Assembly (NCBI RefSeq): GCF_000163295.1
Contig: NZ_GG700527.1
Location: forward strand, 60,175 to 124,174
Source: Anaerococcus vaginalis ATCC 51170
Lineage (GTDB): Bacteria; Bacillota; Clostridia; Tissierellales; Peptoniphilaceae
Direction of reading: 5' to 3'
Length of the DNA stretch: 64,000 bases
In this document: piece by piece, positions 17,296-26,258 of the stretch
How the letters are laid out: every line of letters starts with the position of its first letter
How positions within the stretch are numbered: the stretch's first letter is position 1
The notes under the pieces: generated by a model
The model's input: only the letters and a program-made list of their open reading frames with translations
Databases searched by the model: none
Told to the model about the DNA's origin: nothing
Made by a program: the position numbers and the translations under genes

Positions 17296-18030
17296 ATGAG
17301 AAAATATTTAAAATATGATGCAAAATCGAATATGAAATTTTTCATCTCAACAATTGCAAGTTTTGTAATTCTTTTAATCTCAATGATGTCAATCAAAACA
17401 ATTGGAGCATTTTCAAGAACGCTAGAAATAAATTCAGCCATAAATTCAATAGAAATAATTGTAGTTGTAGTTTTTATCCTAACAATTTCTTATTTTATTA
17501 TAAATAGTTTTTACAAAGATCTTTACACAAACAGGTCAATACTTACATTTTCCTTGCCAATAAGTGCAAGAGAATTTATTTGGGCAAAACTAATAGTAAT
17601 AAATATTTTCTATTGGCTTTTAGTGTTTTTGTCAGTGTTTTTATTCTATATAGTAGGAACATATTTAAATACAAAAATACTTCTATCTTTGGTCTTTATA
17701 ATGATTTTGATAAATATAAGTGCTCTTTTAGTATTTTTATATGTGCAAATGGATAGGTATTTGTTTAAAAGAAAAATTTCAGTATTTTTAATTTTTATAA
17801 TAACAGCGGCCATATTTGCTCTTGCGTTTTTCATAAATAAAATTTTTTTGCTTTTAAGTAATAAGATTATTTTAAAAGATTATAATTATATGGCTTTTGT
17901 TTATTCTTATGTAAAATACAAGGGAGAATCATATATAAACCTAACAGGATTTATTTATTATATTTTGATATTTCTAGGATTATTTTGGATAAATGCAAAA
18001 ATATTAAAAAAAGATTTAGACTTATCGTGA
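17296..18030 (+). CDS. ABC-2 type permease, second subunit
   Basis: 244-aa membrane protein with six predicted helices. The sequence RSILTFSLPISAREFIWAKL after the second helix is the pattern of ABC-2 permeases (a conserved P-i-s loop before helix 3), and the first subunit has a comparable SYITFTINISVAKIIFAKF. It starts 9 nt after the preceding stop with a ribosome-binding site AGGAG. Confidence 0.78.
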   Translation: MRKYLKYDAKSNMKFFISTIASFVILLISMMSIKTIGAFSRTLEINSAINSIEIIVVVVFILTISYFIINSFYKDLYTNRSILTFSLPISAREFIWAKLIVINIFYWLLVFLSVFLFYIVGTYLNTKILLSLVFIMILINISALLVFLYVQMDRYLFKRKISVFLIFIITAAIFALAFFINKIFLLLSNKIILKDYNYMAFVYSYVKYKGESYINLTGFIYYILIFLGLFWINAKILKKDLDLS

Positions 18031-18037
18031 GGACTTT

Positions 18038-18202
18038 ATGAATAAAAATATGTATATAGGAATTGTAGGAGGAGTAATTATTTCAATAATTTTAAATAAT
18101 GCCTACAATTTTCCAAACAAAGAAATGGTTGCAGTAGTCTGTGCAGTAATAGGCGCATTTTTTGGAGCAAGCATTGATAATAAATTTAAAAAATCTAAGT
18201 AG
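18038..18202 (+). CDS. Small two-helix membrane protein (54 aa), unrecognised
   Basis: Short ORF beginning 8 nt after the second permease gene, with GTGAGG seven bases before its ATG. The product, MNKNMYIGIVGGVIISIIL onward, has two hydrophobic segments (about 5-20 and 29-46, each with small residues) and ends in a basic tail NKFKKSK. Size, spacing and ribosome-binding site argue that it is a real last gene of the ABC operon, perhaps an accessory subunit. No family is recognised. Confidence 0.65.
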   Translation: MNKNMYIGIVGGVIISIILNNAYNFPNKEMVAVVCAVIGAFFGASIDNKFKKSK

Positions 18203-18227
18203 GGTATAGTCATTGTAAGGAGATATT

Positions 18228-18965
18228 ATGGATAATAAAATTAATGAAGTTAAAAAAATCATAAAAGAATCAAATAATATTGTATTTTTTGGAGGAGCAG
18301 GAGTATCAACAGCATCTGGCGTTCCAGATTTTAGATCTGCAACTGGACTTTATAATAGAGAAAATAATTCATCATATTCGCCTGAATATATGCTAAGCCA
18401 TGAATTTTTTGTAAATCATCCTGATGAATTTATGGAATACGCAAAAGAAAATTTGATGATTGAAGGAATAAAACCAAATGATTGTCATCTTGCTTTAACA
18501 AAACTTGAAAAAAAAGGAAAACTAAAGGGAATTATTACTCAAAATATAGATTCTCTCCACCAAGAAGCAAAAAGTAAAAATGTAATTGAGCTTCACGGGA
18601 ATTTGAGAGATTATTATTGTACATCTTGTGGCAAAAATTTTGACCTAGCTTATGTTAAAAAATTTAAAAATGTAGTTAAGTGTGATGAGTGTGGCGCAGT
18701 TGTTAGACCTGATATTGTTTTGTATGGAGAAAGTTTGAACAATGATAACATTAGCTATGCGGTAAAATTAATTAGCGAAGCAGATGTGTTAATTGTCGGT
18801 GGAACAAGTTTGGTTGTTTATCCTGCGGCAGGTTTGATAGATTTTTATAGGGGAAACAAACTTATAGTAATTAATCAAGATCCTACCCCAAAAGATAATA
18901 AAGCAGATTATCTTTTGAAAGGAGATATATCAAAAATAATGAAAGAATTAGTAGAAGGTGTTTAA
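18228..18965 (+). CDS. cobB: NAD-dependent protein deacylase (sirtuin, class U/CobB-like)
   Basis: 245-aa Sir2 enzyme removing acyl groups from lysines with NAD+. Motifs in order: FFGGAGVSTASGVPDFRSATG (NAD site), TQNIDSLHQEA (QNID), catalytic His in LHGNL, a zinc ribbon CTSCG ... CDECG, RPDIVLYGE, and GGTSLVVYPAAGL. All catalytic and zinc residues are present and length is normal. Ribosome-binding site AAGGAG precedes the ATG. The small zinc-ribbon membrane gene follows after 2 nt. Confidence 0.95.
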   Translation: MDNKINEVKKIIKESNNIVFFGGAGVSTASGVPDFRSATGLYNRENNSSYSPEYMLSHEFFVNHPDEFMEYAKENLMIEGIKPNDCHLALTKLEKKGKLKGIITQNIDSLHQEAKSKNVIELHGNLRDYYCTSCGKNFDLAYVKKFKNVVKCDECGAVVRPDIVLYGESLNNDNISYAVKLISEADVLIVGGTSLVVYPAAGLIDFYRGNKLIVINQDPTPKDNKADYLLKGDISKIMKELVEGV

Positions 18966-18967
18966 TT

Positions 18968-19342
18968 TTGAAAAAAAGACATGGAATTGACGAGCTATCT
19001 ATAGGACTTGTATGGTTTGCAATTGGCTTAATGCTTATAAATTATTTTTTAAAAATTAATTTTTTACAAGCAATGCCACTTGTGATAGTTTTTTATGCTA
19101 TATTTAGGACTATATCAACAAACGAAATAAAAAGAAACAGCGAAAATTATATTTTCAAATTAAAATTTTTAAATCCTATTCAAAAAAAATATAGGAGTAT
19201 TAAAAGGAAAATATTTGGAGATAAAAAATATAAGTATATTAAATGTAAATCATGTGGACAAGAATTACGTATTCCTAAAGGCAAAGGAAAAATAATCGTA
19301 AAATGCCCAAAATGCAAGACCAAACAAAAAGTAAAATCGTAA
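18968..19342 (+). CDS. Membrane protein with C-terminal zinc ribbon
   Basis: 124-aa protein starting with TTG (18968), with GAAGG upstream inside the end of the sirtuin gene. Two adjacent hydrophobic segments (about 10-26 and 30-45) form a membrane hairpin. A basic linker leads to a rubredoxin-like knuckle pair CKSCGQ ... CPKCKT (about 96-117), which probably binds one Zn2+. Similar two-helix plus zinc-ribbon proteins are common in Firmicutes but uncharacterised. Probable operon partner of the sirtuin. Confidence 0.75.
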   Translation: MKKRHGIDELSIGLVWFAIGLMLINYFLKINFLQAMPLVIVFYAIFRTISTNEIKRNSENYIFKLKFLNPIQKKYRSIKRKIFGDKKYKYIKCKSCGQELRIPKGKGKIIVKCPKCKTKQKVKS

Positions 19343-19410
19343 AAAAAAAATAAAATTTTAACTTTATTTTTTAAAAAAATTAATGTATAATACGTGAGGA
19401 AGGAGCATGT

Positions 19411-20592
19411 ATGGATAGATTAATAGGAACAGTATCAATGGGTGTTAGGACACCTATTATTGAGACAGGAGATAACTTAGTAGATATTGTATTTGATAGT
19501 GTAAACAAGGCTGTTGAATCAAAAAATATCGAAATAAATGATAAGGATGTAGTTTGCATTACAGAATCCCTTGTAGCAAGAGCTCAAGGAAACTACGCAA
19601 GTTGTGAACAAATTGCTAAAGATATAAATGATAAATTTAAATCTGACGAAATAGCAATATTGTTTCCAATTTTAAGTAGAAATAGATTTTCAATAATGCT
19701 AAAAGCTTTTGCTTTGAGTGGAAAAAAACTTCACATTTGCTTATCTTATCCACAAGATGAGGTAGGAAACTACATTATGGACAGAATGGATTTATTTGAA
19801 AGTGATGTAAATCCTTATTCAGATATTTTGTCAGAAGAAGAATTTAGAAAACTTGCAGGAGATTATAAACATCAATTTACTGGAGTTGATTACATTTCTC
19901 TTTACAAAGAAATGGCAAAAAATAGCGAAGTACATTTTTTCAACAATCCAAAAGATGTACTTAAATTTACAAAAAGTGTTTTAGTTTGCCAAATCCACAC
20001 AAGAGATTTAACTAAAAAACTTCTAGAAAAATCTGGAGCTGAAGAAATTTATGGTCTAGATGAAATAATGACAAAATCAGTTGATGGCTCAGGCTATAAT
20101 GAAGATTACGGTTTACTTGGTTCAAATCTTTCAACAGAAGATGTTGTAAAATTATTCCCAAGAGATGGTCAAAGTTTTGTAGATGAACTTCAAGAAAAAT
20201 TTATTGAAAAATATAATAAACAAGTTGAAGTTATGATTTACGGTGATGGAGCATTTAAAGATCCAGTAGGAAAAATTTGGGAGCTTGCAGATCCAGTTGT
20301 ATCTCCAGCTTATACAAAAGGACTTTCTGGCACACCAAATGAATTGAAAATAAAATATATAGCTGATACAGAATTAAAGGACTTATCAATAGATGAAAGA
20401 ACTGCAAAAATGAGAGAAAGAATTTCACAAAAAGCAGCTGATTTAAAAGGAACAAATGAAACCTTAGGAACAACTCCTAGACAAATCACAGATCTTTTAG
20501 GCTCACTTTGCGATTTGACATCAGGCTCAGGCGATAAGGGAACTCCTGTTGTTCTTATACAAGGATATTTTGATAATTATTCGAATGACTAA
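19411..20592 (+). CDS. Coenzyme F420-0:L-glutamate ligase-like (CofE family) protein
   Basis: 393-aa member of the F420-ligase (CofE) superfamily. The start MDRLIGTVSMGVRTPIIETG, DKDVVCITESLVARAQGN and the late MIYGDGAFKDPVGKIWELAD block are typical of the long clostridial branch. In F420 makers the enzyme adds glutamate to F420-0, but no F420 gene is present here and fermentative Firmicutes generally lack F420, so the branch may ligate amino acids to another acceptor. TATAAT at 19386-19391 and AGGAAGGAG precede it; a terminator follows. True substrate unknown. Confidence 0.8.
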   Translation: MDRLIGTVSMGVRTPIIETGDNLVDIVFDSVNKAVESKNIEINDKDVVCITESLVARAQGNYASCEQIAKDINDKFKSDEIAILFPILSRNRFSIMLKAFALSGKKLHICLSYPQDEVGNYIMDRMDLFESDVNPYSDILSEEEFRKLAGDYKHQFTGVDYISLYKEMAKNSEVHFFNNPKDVLKFTKSVLVCQIHTRDLTKKLLEKSGAEEIYGLDEIMTKSVDGSGYNEDYGLLGSNLSTEDVVKLFPRDGQSFVDELQEKFIEKYNKQVEVMIYGDGAFKDPVGKIWELADPVVSPAYTKGLSGTPNELKIKYIADTELKDLSIDERTAKMRERISQKAADLKGTNETLGTTPRQITDLLGSLCDLTSGSGDKGTPVVLIQGYFDNYSND

Positions 20593-20617
20593 AAAAAAGC
20601 CGTTAGGCTTTTTTTTT
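20591..20617 (+). terminator. Intrinsic terminator after the CofE-like gene
   Basis: AAAAAAAAGCC-GTTA-GGCTTTTTTTT directly overlapping the stop codon. Confidence 0.8.
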
Positions 20618-20648
20618 ATAAAGTTGGAGGATTAAAAAATAAGAAAAA

Positions 20649-21623
20649 ATGAATGAAAATATAGATCCTAATAATTATTCCGACAAGGAAAAAATTAAAC
20701 ATATTCTTGATAGAAATGCTGCAATAAAAATACTTAGAAAAGATAGAAAAAAAGATAAATTTGCCCACAAGCCCTTGAGTGAAAAAAAGAAATTTTTACT
20801 TATGAGCTTTGCCGCCATACTTATGGCAAATGGAACACATTTTTTTAAATATCCAAATCATTTTGTAATTGGAGGAGTAGAGGGGGCATCCATACTGCTT
20901 TCAAATAGTCTTGCCTTATCCCCTGCCTTTATAACTTTGATTTTAAATGTGACTTTGTTGGTTTTGGCGTATTTTATTTTGGGTAGGAAATTTGTTTTAA
21001 AAACCGGATATGTATCCATATTAAATTCCTTAACGGCCCTTGCTCTAAGCAAAGTCTTACCTCACACAACTCCATTTACAGATAATAAATTATTAGAATT
21101 ATTTTGTGCAGTTTTAATACCAGCTCTTGGCTCATCAATTTTATTTAATTTATCAGCATCAAGTGGCGGGACAGATATAATCGCTATGATTATAAATAAA
21201 TACACAAATTTAAATATTGGAAAATCACTTTTGATGGGAGATTCTATTCTAACAATTTTATCAATCAAAATATTTGGAGTAGAAATTGGACTTTTATCTT
21301 GCCTAGGTCTTTTGATGAAAGGCGTTGTAGTAAATCAATTTATATCATCATTTAATACAGCAAAACTATTTTTGATTATTACATCCAAGCAAGAAGAAAT
21401 AAGTGTATTTATTAGAGATAAATTAAATAGGTCGGCTACAGTTTTGGATGGAACAGGACTTTATTATAAAAAAGACCAATCAGTATTTTTGTGTGTAACA
21501 AATGATTACGAGGCCGTTTTATTTAGAAAATATATAAAAGAAATTGACCCACGCTGTTTTATAACAGTCTTAGATACATCATCAATAATAGGCAAGGGTT
21601 TTTATACGACAGACCTTCAATAG
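20649..21623 (+). CDS. YitT family membrane protein
   Basis: 324-aa protein with a polar N terminus, five to six transmembrane segments (about 47-230) and a C-terminal cytoplasmic DUF2179 domain (about 235-320), the YitT layout. Diagnostic stretches are GGVEGASILLSNSLALSPAF and LSASSGGTDIIAMIINKY in the membrane part, and ITSKQEEISVFIRDKLNRSATVLDGTGLY in the soluble part. Function of the family is unknown. A GGAGG lies 18 nt before the ATG, too far for normal spacing; an in-frame stop at 20640 excludes a longer start. Confidence 0.88.
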   Translation: MNENIDPNNYSDKEKIKHILDRNAAIKILRKDRKKDKFAHKPLSEKKKFLLMSFAAILMANGTHFFKYPNHFVIGGVEGASILLSNSLALSPAFITLILNVTLLVLAYFILGRKFVLKTGYVSILNSLTALALSKVLPHTTPFTDNKLLELFCAVLIPALGSSILFNLSASSGGTDIIAMIINKYTNLNIGKSLLMGDSILTILSIKIFGVEIGLLSCLGLLMKGVVVNQFISSFNTAKLFLIITSKQEEISVFIRDKLNRSATVLDGTGLYYKKDQSVFLCVTNDYEAVLFRKYIKEIDPRCFITVLDTSSIIGKGFYTTDLQ

Positions 21624-21635
21624 AAAGGGAAAACT

Positions 21636-22466
21636 ATGAATATATTGGTTTCATGTGATGAAAATTATTTAAATCCTCTAAAAACTATGCTATATTCATT
21701 ATTTGAAAGTAATGATACAAATTTTGAAATTTATTTGATTCACAAAGATATTAGAGATGAAAAAATAAAAGAAATTGAAAAATTTGTAATAAAAGCAAGC
21801 TCAAAAAGGGCAAAATTAAATGCGATAAAAGTTAAAAATCTTTTTTCTAATGCAAAAATAACTTTTTATTATACAGAAGAAATGTATTATAGGCTTTTGG
21901 CTTATAAATATTTGCCAGAAAATTTGGATAGGATTTTATATTTAGATCCTGACGTTTTAGTTTTAAATTCTTGCGAAAAACTTTACAATATGGATTTAGG
22001 GGATAATTATTTTGCAGCAGCAACTCATACTATTCCAACTGTACAATCTGCAAATGTAGCAAGGCTATCTATTTCATCAGGACATAAGGATATAGAAAAT
22101 TATTTTAATTCAGGAATTTTGATGATAAATTTAAAACTTTCAAGAGATAGTCAAACTTATGAAAAAGAAGTTTTAAATTATGTAAAAAATACCAAATCAT
22201 TAGGGCTTATAATGCCAGATCAAGATCTTTTGAATGTGGTTTTTAGAAATAAAATAATAAAAATTGACGAAATAAAATATAATTATGATGCAAGAAGATA
22301 TTTAACTTACAAATTGAAGGATAAAAAATATAATTTATCCTACATAATTTCAAATACATGCTTTTTGCATTTTTGTGGAAAAAGAAAACCCTGGTTAGAA
22401 GAAAATAATCTAGGCGTATTTACATCACTTTATTTATATTTTTGGAAAAAAGCAATGAATATATAA
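21636..22466 (+). CDS. Glycosyltransferase family 8 protein
   Basis: 276-aa GT-A-fold retaining glycosyltransferase, usually galactosyl- or glucosyltransferases using UDP-sugars. Landmarks are the start MNILVSCDENYLNPLKTML, the metal-binding DPD in ILYLDPDVLVLNS, NSGILMINL, PDQDLLNVVF, and the C-terminal HFCGKRKPW with the conserved His and Lys. Shorter than LgtC-like enzymes at the C terminus but complete in motifs. It lies 12 nt after the YitT gene; acceptor unknown (cell-wall glycan or lipid). Confidence 0.88.
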   Translation: MNILVSCDENYLNPLKTMLYSLFESNDTNFEIYLIHKDIRDEKIKEIEKFVIKASSKRAKLNAIKVKNLFSNAKITFYYTEEMYYRLLAYKYLPENLDRILYLDPDVLVLNSCEKLYNMDLGDNYFAAATHTIPTVQSANVARLSISSGHKDIENYFNSGILMINLKLSRDSQTYEKEVLNYVKNTKSLGLIMPDQDLLNVVFRNKIIKIDEIKYNYDARRYLTYKLKDKKYNLSYIISNTCFLHFCGKRKPWLEENNLGVFTSLYLYFWKKAMNI

Positions 22467-22503
22467 AAAAAACTCCTAATTTTTGAAAATTAGGAGTTTT
22501 TTT
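22465..22503. terminator. Bidirectional intrinsic terminator
   Basis: ACTCCTAATTTT (22472-22483) pairs perfectly with AAAATTAGGAGT (22486-22497), flanked by A- and T-runs, between the convergent GT8 and TVP38 genes. Confidence 0.85.
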
Positions 22504-23097
22504 ATGCTAAAAATAATTTCAAATGATACATTAAATATGCTATAATCACAATTTCTATAAATTTAGCCACAAACATTATTTTTAAATAATCTTCAAATTT
22601 TAATTTTTTAAATCCTGCAACCATTGATAAGGCGTTGTCAGGAGCAAAGGGCATAGCACTTGTTAGAAATAAAACTTTTTTAAATCTTTTTGTGCTTTGT
22701 CTTGTCGCACTTTCGTATTTTTTAAGGCTTTTTTTGGTAAAAAGAAATTTAAAAATCTTTTACCATAAATTCTAGTCAAAGTGTAATTTAAAACAGCAGT
22801 CATAAGACCTGTTATGTAATTTAAAAATAAACCAAATTTTTGACCGAACAAGGCAAAGCCTATTACTATAAAAATTGTCGTTGGAATAAAAGGAACAAAT
22901 CCAATCAAAACTTTAAGGATTATAAATATTAAAGGGGCAAGATAAGTAAAAGCTCCAATATAATCGTATAATTTATCCGAATTTGTGAGTATTCCCAATT
23001 TGTACAATCTATAAAGAAAGGTCAAAAATAAAATAGAAAGTCCAAGGCTTATAAATATTTTAATTTCTTTGCTATGTTTTTTTAAAAAATATTTCAT
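22502..23097 (-). pseudogene. TVP38/TMEM64 family membrane protein, frameshifted
   Basis: Integral membrane protein of the TVP38/TMEM64 (SNARE-associated, DedA-related) family. The first frame (ATG at 23097) encodes helices and FVPFIPTTIFIVIGFALFG then stops early at 22663. The missing C-terminal part continues in another frame: LFLTSAMPFAPDNALSMVAG, followed by a last helix and a stop at 22502-22504. The frames meet at a run of seven As on the coding strand (22729-22735): one extra A restores KKSLKKYESATRQSTKRFKK and a continuous product of about 198 aa. It may be a sequencing error in a homopolymer, slippage-based variation, or a young pseudogene. Confidence 0.78.
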
Positions 23098-23122
23098 AAA
23101 AAAAATATGAATACGAATTTAT

Positions 23123-23150
23123 AAAAAAGAGAGGCGAGTGCCTCCCTTTT
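23123..23150 (-). terminator. Rubredoxin terminator
   Basis: Minus-strand GGGAGGC-ACTC-GCCTCTC (one G-U pair) followed by TTTTTT, 9 nt after the rubredoxin stop. Confidence 0.8.
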
Positions 23151-23158
23151 AAAAAATC

Positions 23159-23317
23159 TTATTCTTGTTCTTCGAACATATCCTTGCCAACTCCACAAAC
23201 TGGGCATACCCAATCTTCTGGAAGGTCTTTGAATTCTGTTCCTGCATCGATTCCGTTATCTGGATCTCCATTAGCAGGATCATAGATATATCCACAAGCT
23301 GTACATACGTATTTCAT
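23159..23317 (-). CDS. Rubredoxin
   Basis: 52-aa mononuclear iron electron carrier of anaerobes. Cys5/Cys8 (CTAC) and Cys38/Cys41 (CPVC) provide the Fe(SCys)4 site, with the canonical [29 protein letters not shown] and GKDMFE blocks. Ribosome-binding site AAAGGAG precedes the ATG. Single-gene transcript with its own terminator. Likely donates electrons to oxygen- or peroxide-detoxifying enzymes not in the window. Confidence 0.96.
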   Translation of the reverse strand: MKYVCTACGYIYDPANGDPDNGIDAGTEFKDLPEDWVCPVCGVGKDMFEEQE

Positions 23318-23452
23318 AATATTCTCCTTTCATTTGTTATACATACATTATACTACAAAAACAAAAAAAGCAATAATTTTAACTTTTTAGACAAAAATTA
23401 ACAAAAAATTTTTATTTGGGTATAAATTTATTAATAAGAGATGAGGGGTAAG

Positions 23453-23851
23453 ATGGAACTTATTAGAAACACAATGCCTACTGACCTAAAAATGATAAAA
23501 AAATTTAGGGATGGGCTTGTTTTAAATTTAAAAAATAAAAATATAGATGAAAATTTAATTTTTAAAATAAGATTGATTTTGGACGAGCTTATAATAAATT
23601 CCTACGAGCATGGAAATAGGTGTGAGTATGACAAAATTATTGACACAACTTTTATCATGGATGATACTTGCTGTTTAATAAAAGTAAAAGATGAGGGAGA
23701 AGGAATAGATTATCTTTTTGAAAATGATGGACTCCATGATCACGGCAGGGGAATTAAACTTGTTTATAGCTTAGCAGATGAGCTTATTATTAAAGATAAT
23801 ATTATAATCGCTTTTGTAAAAAGAGATTCCAAGAGAAAATTATATATATAA
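23453..23851 (+). CDS. RsbW/SpoIIAB-like ATP-binding (anti-sigma kinase-fold) protein
   Basis: 132-aa HATPase domain of the GHKL/anti-sigma type. The N-box is in LDELIINSYEHGNR and the G1 box in VKDEGEGIDYLFEND, with a weak lid HGRGIKLVYSLAD. The start at 23453 is preferred for the nearby GAGGGG; an ATG at 23441 is possible. No sigma factor, anti-anti-sigma factor or phosphatase is adjacent, which is unusual for RsbW proteins, and the partner is unknown. Flanked by a terminator downstream. Confidence 0.8.
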   Translation: MELIRNTMPTDLKMIKKFRDGLVLNLKNKNIDENLIFKIRLILDELIINSYEHGNRCEYDKIIDTTFIMDDTCCLIKVKDEGEGIDYLFENDGLHDHGRGIKLVYSLADELIIKDNIIIAFVKRDSKRKLYI

Positions 23852-23886
23852 TACTTGGTAAGTTTTTTTTATCAAGTATTTTTTTT
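23850..23886 (+). terminator. Intrinsic terminator
   Basis: AATACTTG and CAAGTATT around a 15-nt loop, followed by TTTTTTT, immediately after the RsbW-like gene. Confidence 0.75.
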
Positions 23887-23894
23887 GTTATTTA

Positions 23895-23922
23895 TTGATA
23901 ATCTTATCACATATGATATAAT
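23895..23922 (+). promoter_or_regulatory. typA promoter
   Basis: TTGATA (23895-23900), 16-nt spacer, TATAAT (23917-23922) with an upstream TG one base away (extended -10), 48 nt before the typA ATG. Confidence 0.7.
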
Positions 23923-23969
23923 AAATTGATGAATAAATAGTTTATATTAGTTAAGAAAGAAGTGATTTA

Positions 23970-25796
23970 ATGAAACGTGAAGATATAAGAAATGTGGCGA
24001 TAATCGCCCATGTTGATCATGGTAAGACAACTCTTGTTGATGGTCTTTTAAAAACCAGCGGAATTTTTAGAGAAAATCAACAAGTTGATGAAAGAGTTAT
24101 GGATTCAAATTCTATTGAAAGAGAAAGAGGAATTACAATTCTTTCAAAAAATACTGCGATCAATTATAAGGGAATAAAAATAAATATAATTGACACTCCA
24201 GGACACGCCGATTTTGGTGGAGAGGTTGAAAGAGTTTTAAATATGGCTGAAGCTGTAGTTTTGGTTGTAGATAGTCGTGAAGGTCCAATGCCTCAAACAA
24301 AATTTGTTTTGAGAAAGGCAATCGAATTAAATCTTCCAGCAATTATTTGTATAAATAAAGTTGATAGACCTGACCAAAGAGTTGAAGAAGTAATGGATGA
24401 AGTTTTGGATTTATTTATTTCCCTTGAAGCTGATGAATCATATCTTGATTCTCCATTTGTTTTTGCATCAGCCAAAGAAGGTTGGGCAAGTTTAGAATTT
24501 GGTGAAGTAAAAAATGATATGACAGATCTTTTGGATACAATAATTGATTACACACCAGCTTTTGAAGCTAAAGAAAATGCTCCATTTAAAGTTTTGGTTT
24601 CAACAACAGACTATGACAATTATCTTGGAAGAATTGCAATTGGAAAAGTTGAAAGTGGACAAATAAATAAAAATGATTCTTGCATAATTGTAAATTACAA
24701 TGATAAGGATAGAAAAGTAAAATCAAAAATTGTTACAATTTATGAATTTGAAGGACTACAAAGAAGTGAAGTTGAAAAAGCAGATTTTGGTTCAATTGTT
24801 GCCTTATCAGGAATGGAAGATATAAATATAGGAGATACAATTTGTACAGAAAATGATATGGAGCCAATAGAATTTACAAAAATTTCTGAGCCAACACTTT
24901 CAATGACGTTTTCTGTAAATAATTCACCATTTGCAGGACGTGATGGAGATTATGTAACAAGTAGACATTTAAGAGATAGATTATTTAAAGAAAAAGAAAC
25001 AGATGTATCACTTAGAGTTGAAACAACAGATTCAACAGAAGCATTTAAGGTTTCTGGAAGAGGGGAACTTCATCTTTCAGTTTTGATAGAAAATTTAAGA
25101 AGAGAAGGATATGAATTCCAAGTTTCAAAACCTGAAGTTATGTTTAAAAAAGATGAAAATGGAAAAACACTTGAACCAATGGAGCTTGCAACAATTGATG
25201 TTGACCAAGAATACACAGGTTCAATAATAGAAAAATTAGGTCTTCGTAAAGGAGAGCTAATGGATATGGCTCCAAATTCATCAGGATACACAAGAATGGT
25301 ATTTAAAATTCCTGCAAGAGGACTTATAGGTTATAGGCAAGAATTTTTAACAGATACAAAAGGAACTGGAATTTTAAATACAGAATTTGATTCTTACGAA
25401 AGATATAAGGGAGATATTGCAAAAAGACAAGCAGGTTCACTTATTTCTTTTGAAACAGGAGTAGCAACTACTTATGGACTTCACGCAGCTCAATCAAGAG
25501 GACAACTTTTTGTAAAGCCTCAAGATGAAGTTTATGAGGGAGAAGTCATAGGTTCAAATGCAAAAGGAATTGACATCGACGTAAATGTCTGCAAGAAGAA
25601 AAAACAAACCAATGTCAGAGCATCAGCAGCTGATGAAGCCCTTGTTTTATCTCCTGCAAAAATTATGAGCGTTGAAGAGATGATGGAATTTGTGGAAGAA
25701 GATGAATTAATAGAAATCACTCCACACAATTTAAGAATTAGAAAAAAAATCTTAGATAATAATTTAAGATATAAATCAAAAAAATATAGTAAGTAA
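23970..25796 (+). CDS. typA: Ribosome-associated GTPase TypA/BipA
   Basis: 608-aa translational GTPase of the EF-G/LepA group, which binds the 70S ribosome and helps assembly or stress adaptation. G motifs: [15 protein letters not shown] (G1), RGITI (G2), [15 protein letters not shown] (G3), NKVDRPDQR (G4). BipA-specific signatures follow: [32 protein letters not shown] and the C-terminal domain with RRKKHTN replaced here by [11 protein letters not shown]. Length is normal. Preceded by a good promoter and followed after 10 nt by a membrane protein gene. Confidence 0.96.
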   Translation: MKREDIRNVAIIAHVDHGKTTLVDGLLKTSGIFRENQQVDERVMDSNSIERERGITILSKNTAINYKGIKINIIDTPGHADFGGEVERVLNMAEAVVLVVDSREGPMPQTKFVLRKAIELNLPAIICINKVDRPDQRVEEVMDEVLDLFISLEADESYLDSPFVFASAKEGWASLEFGEVKNDMTDLLDTIIDYTPAFEAKENAPFKVLVSTTDYDNYLGRIAIGKVESGQINKNDSCIIVNYNDKDRKVKSKIVTIYEFEGLQRSEVEKADFGSIVALSGMEDINIGDTICTENDMEPIEFTKISEPTLSMTFSVNNSPFAGRDGDYVTSRHLRDRLFKEKETDVSLRVETTDSTEAFKVSGRGELHLSVLIENLRREGYEFQVSKPEVMFKKDENGKTLEPMELATIDVDQEYTGSIIEKLGLRKGELMDMAPNSSGYTRMVFKIPARGLIGYRQEFLTDTKGTGILNTEFDSYERYKGDIAKRQAGSLISFETGVATTYGLHAAQSRGQLFVKPQDEVYEGEVIGSNAKGIDIDVNVCKKKKQTNVRASAADEALVLSPAKIMSVEEMMEFVEEDELIEITPHNLRIRKKILDNNLRYKSKKYSK

Positions 25797-25806
25797 GGAG
25801 CTAAAG

Positions 25807-26247
25807 ATGAAAAAGAGATTTGAAAGATTTCTTTCAAGTACTCTGCTTTTATCAGTATTAGTGGTTTTAGTATCAAATTTAATCCTAATTCTTACAAAAA
25901 TTAACCCACAAGTAGTAAATAATGTTTGGAGTATCTCCTTCATTATTTCTTGGGTTATAATGCTTATTTATCCTCTTTATATATTAATGGAAAAAGAAAC
26001 AAGAGGCTATTCAATTTTTGTAGCAATAATAAGCATTATAGTTTTTGCAATCCTAAGCTACCACGCCCTACTTGTGGTAAGTAACTATACACCATTATTA
26101 CCAAAATACATAGCAGTAGATGAAAGAATATCAAGTTATTGGCAAGAGTTGTTTTATAGTGGACTAATAATTATTTATATAGTTCATCTTTTGAATGTAA
26201 TACTTTTAAACAGATTAAGGTCTAAAGAAATAAAAAATAATGATTAA
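25807..26247 (+). CDS. Four-helix membrane protein, unrecognised
   Basis: 146-aa hydrophobic protein with four predicted transmembrane helices (about 10-30, 40-60, 70-92, 112-135), a basic N terminus and a polar KEIKNND tail. No family motif is recognised. It lies between typA (10 nt) and rex (11 nt) with a ribosome-binding site AAGGAG, so it is probably cotranscribed with both. Function unknown. Confidence 0.7.
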   Translation: MKKRFERFLSSTLLLSVLVVLVSNLILILTKINPQVVNNVWSISFIISWVIMLIYPLYILMEKETRGYSIFVAIISIIVFAILSYHALLVVSNYTPLLPKYIAVDERISSYWQELFYSGLIIIYIVHLLNVILLNRLRSKEIKNND

Positions 26248-26258
26248 CGGAGGTTGTT

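Noticed and set aside
23165-23401. 78-codon plus-strand ORF
   Set aside because: It is antisense to rubredoxin, whose four Cys ligands and ribosome-binding site are clear.
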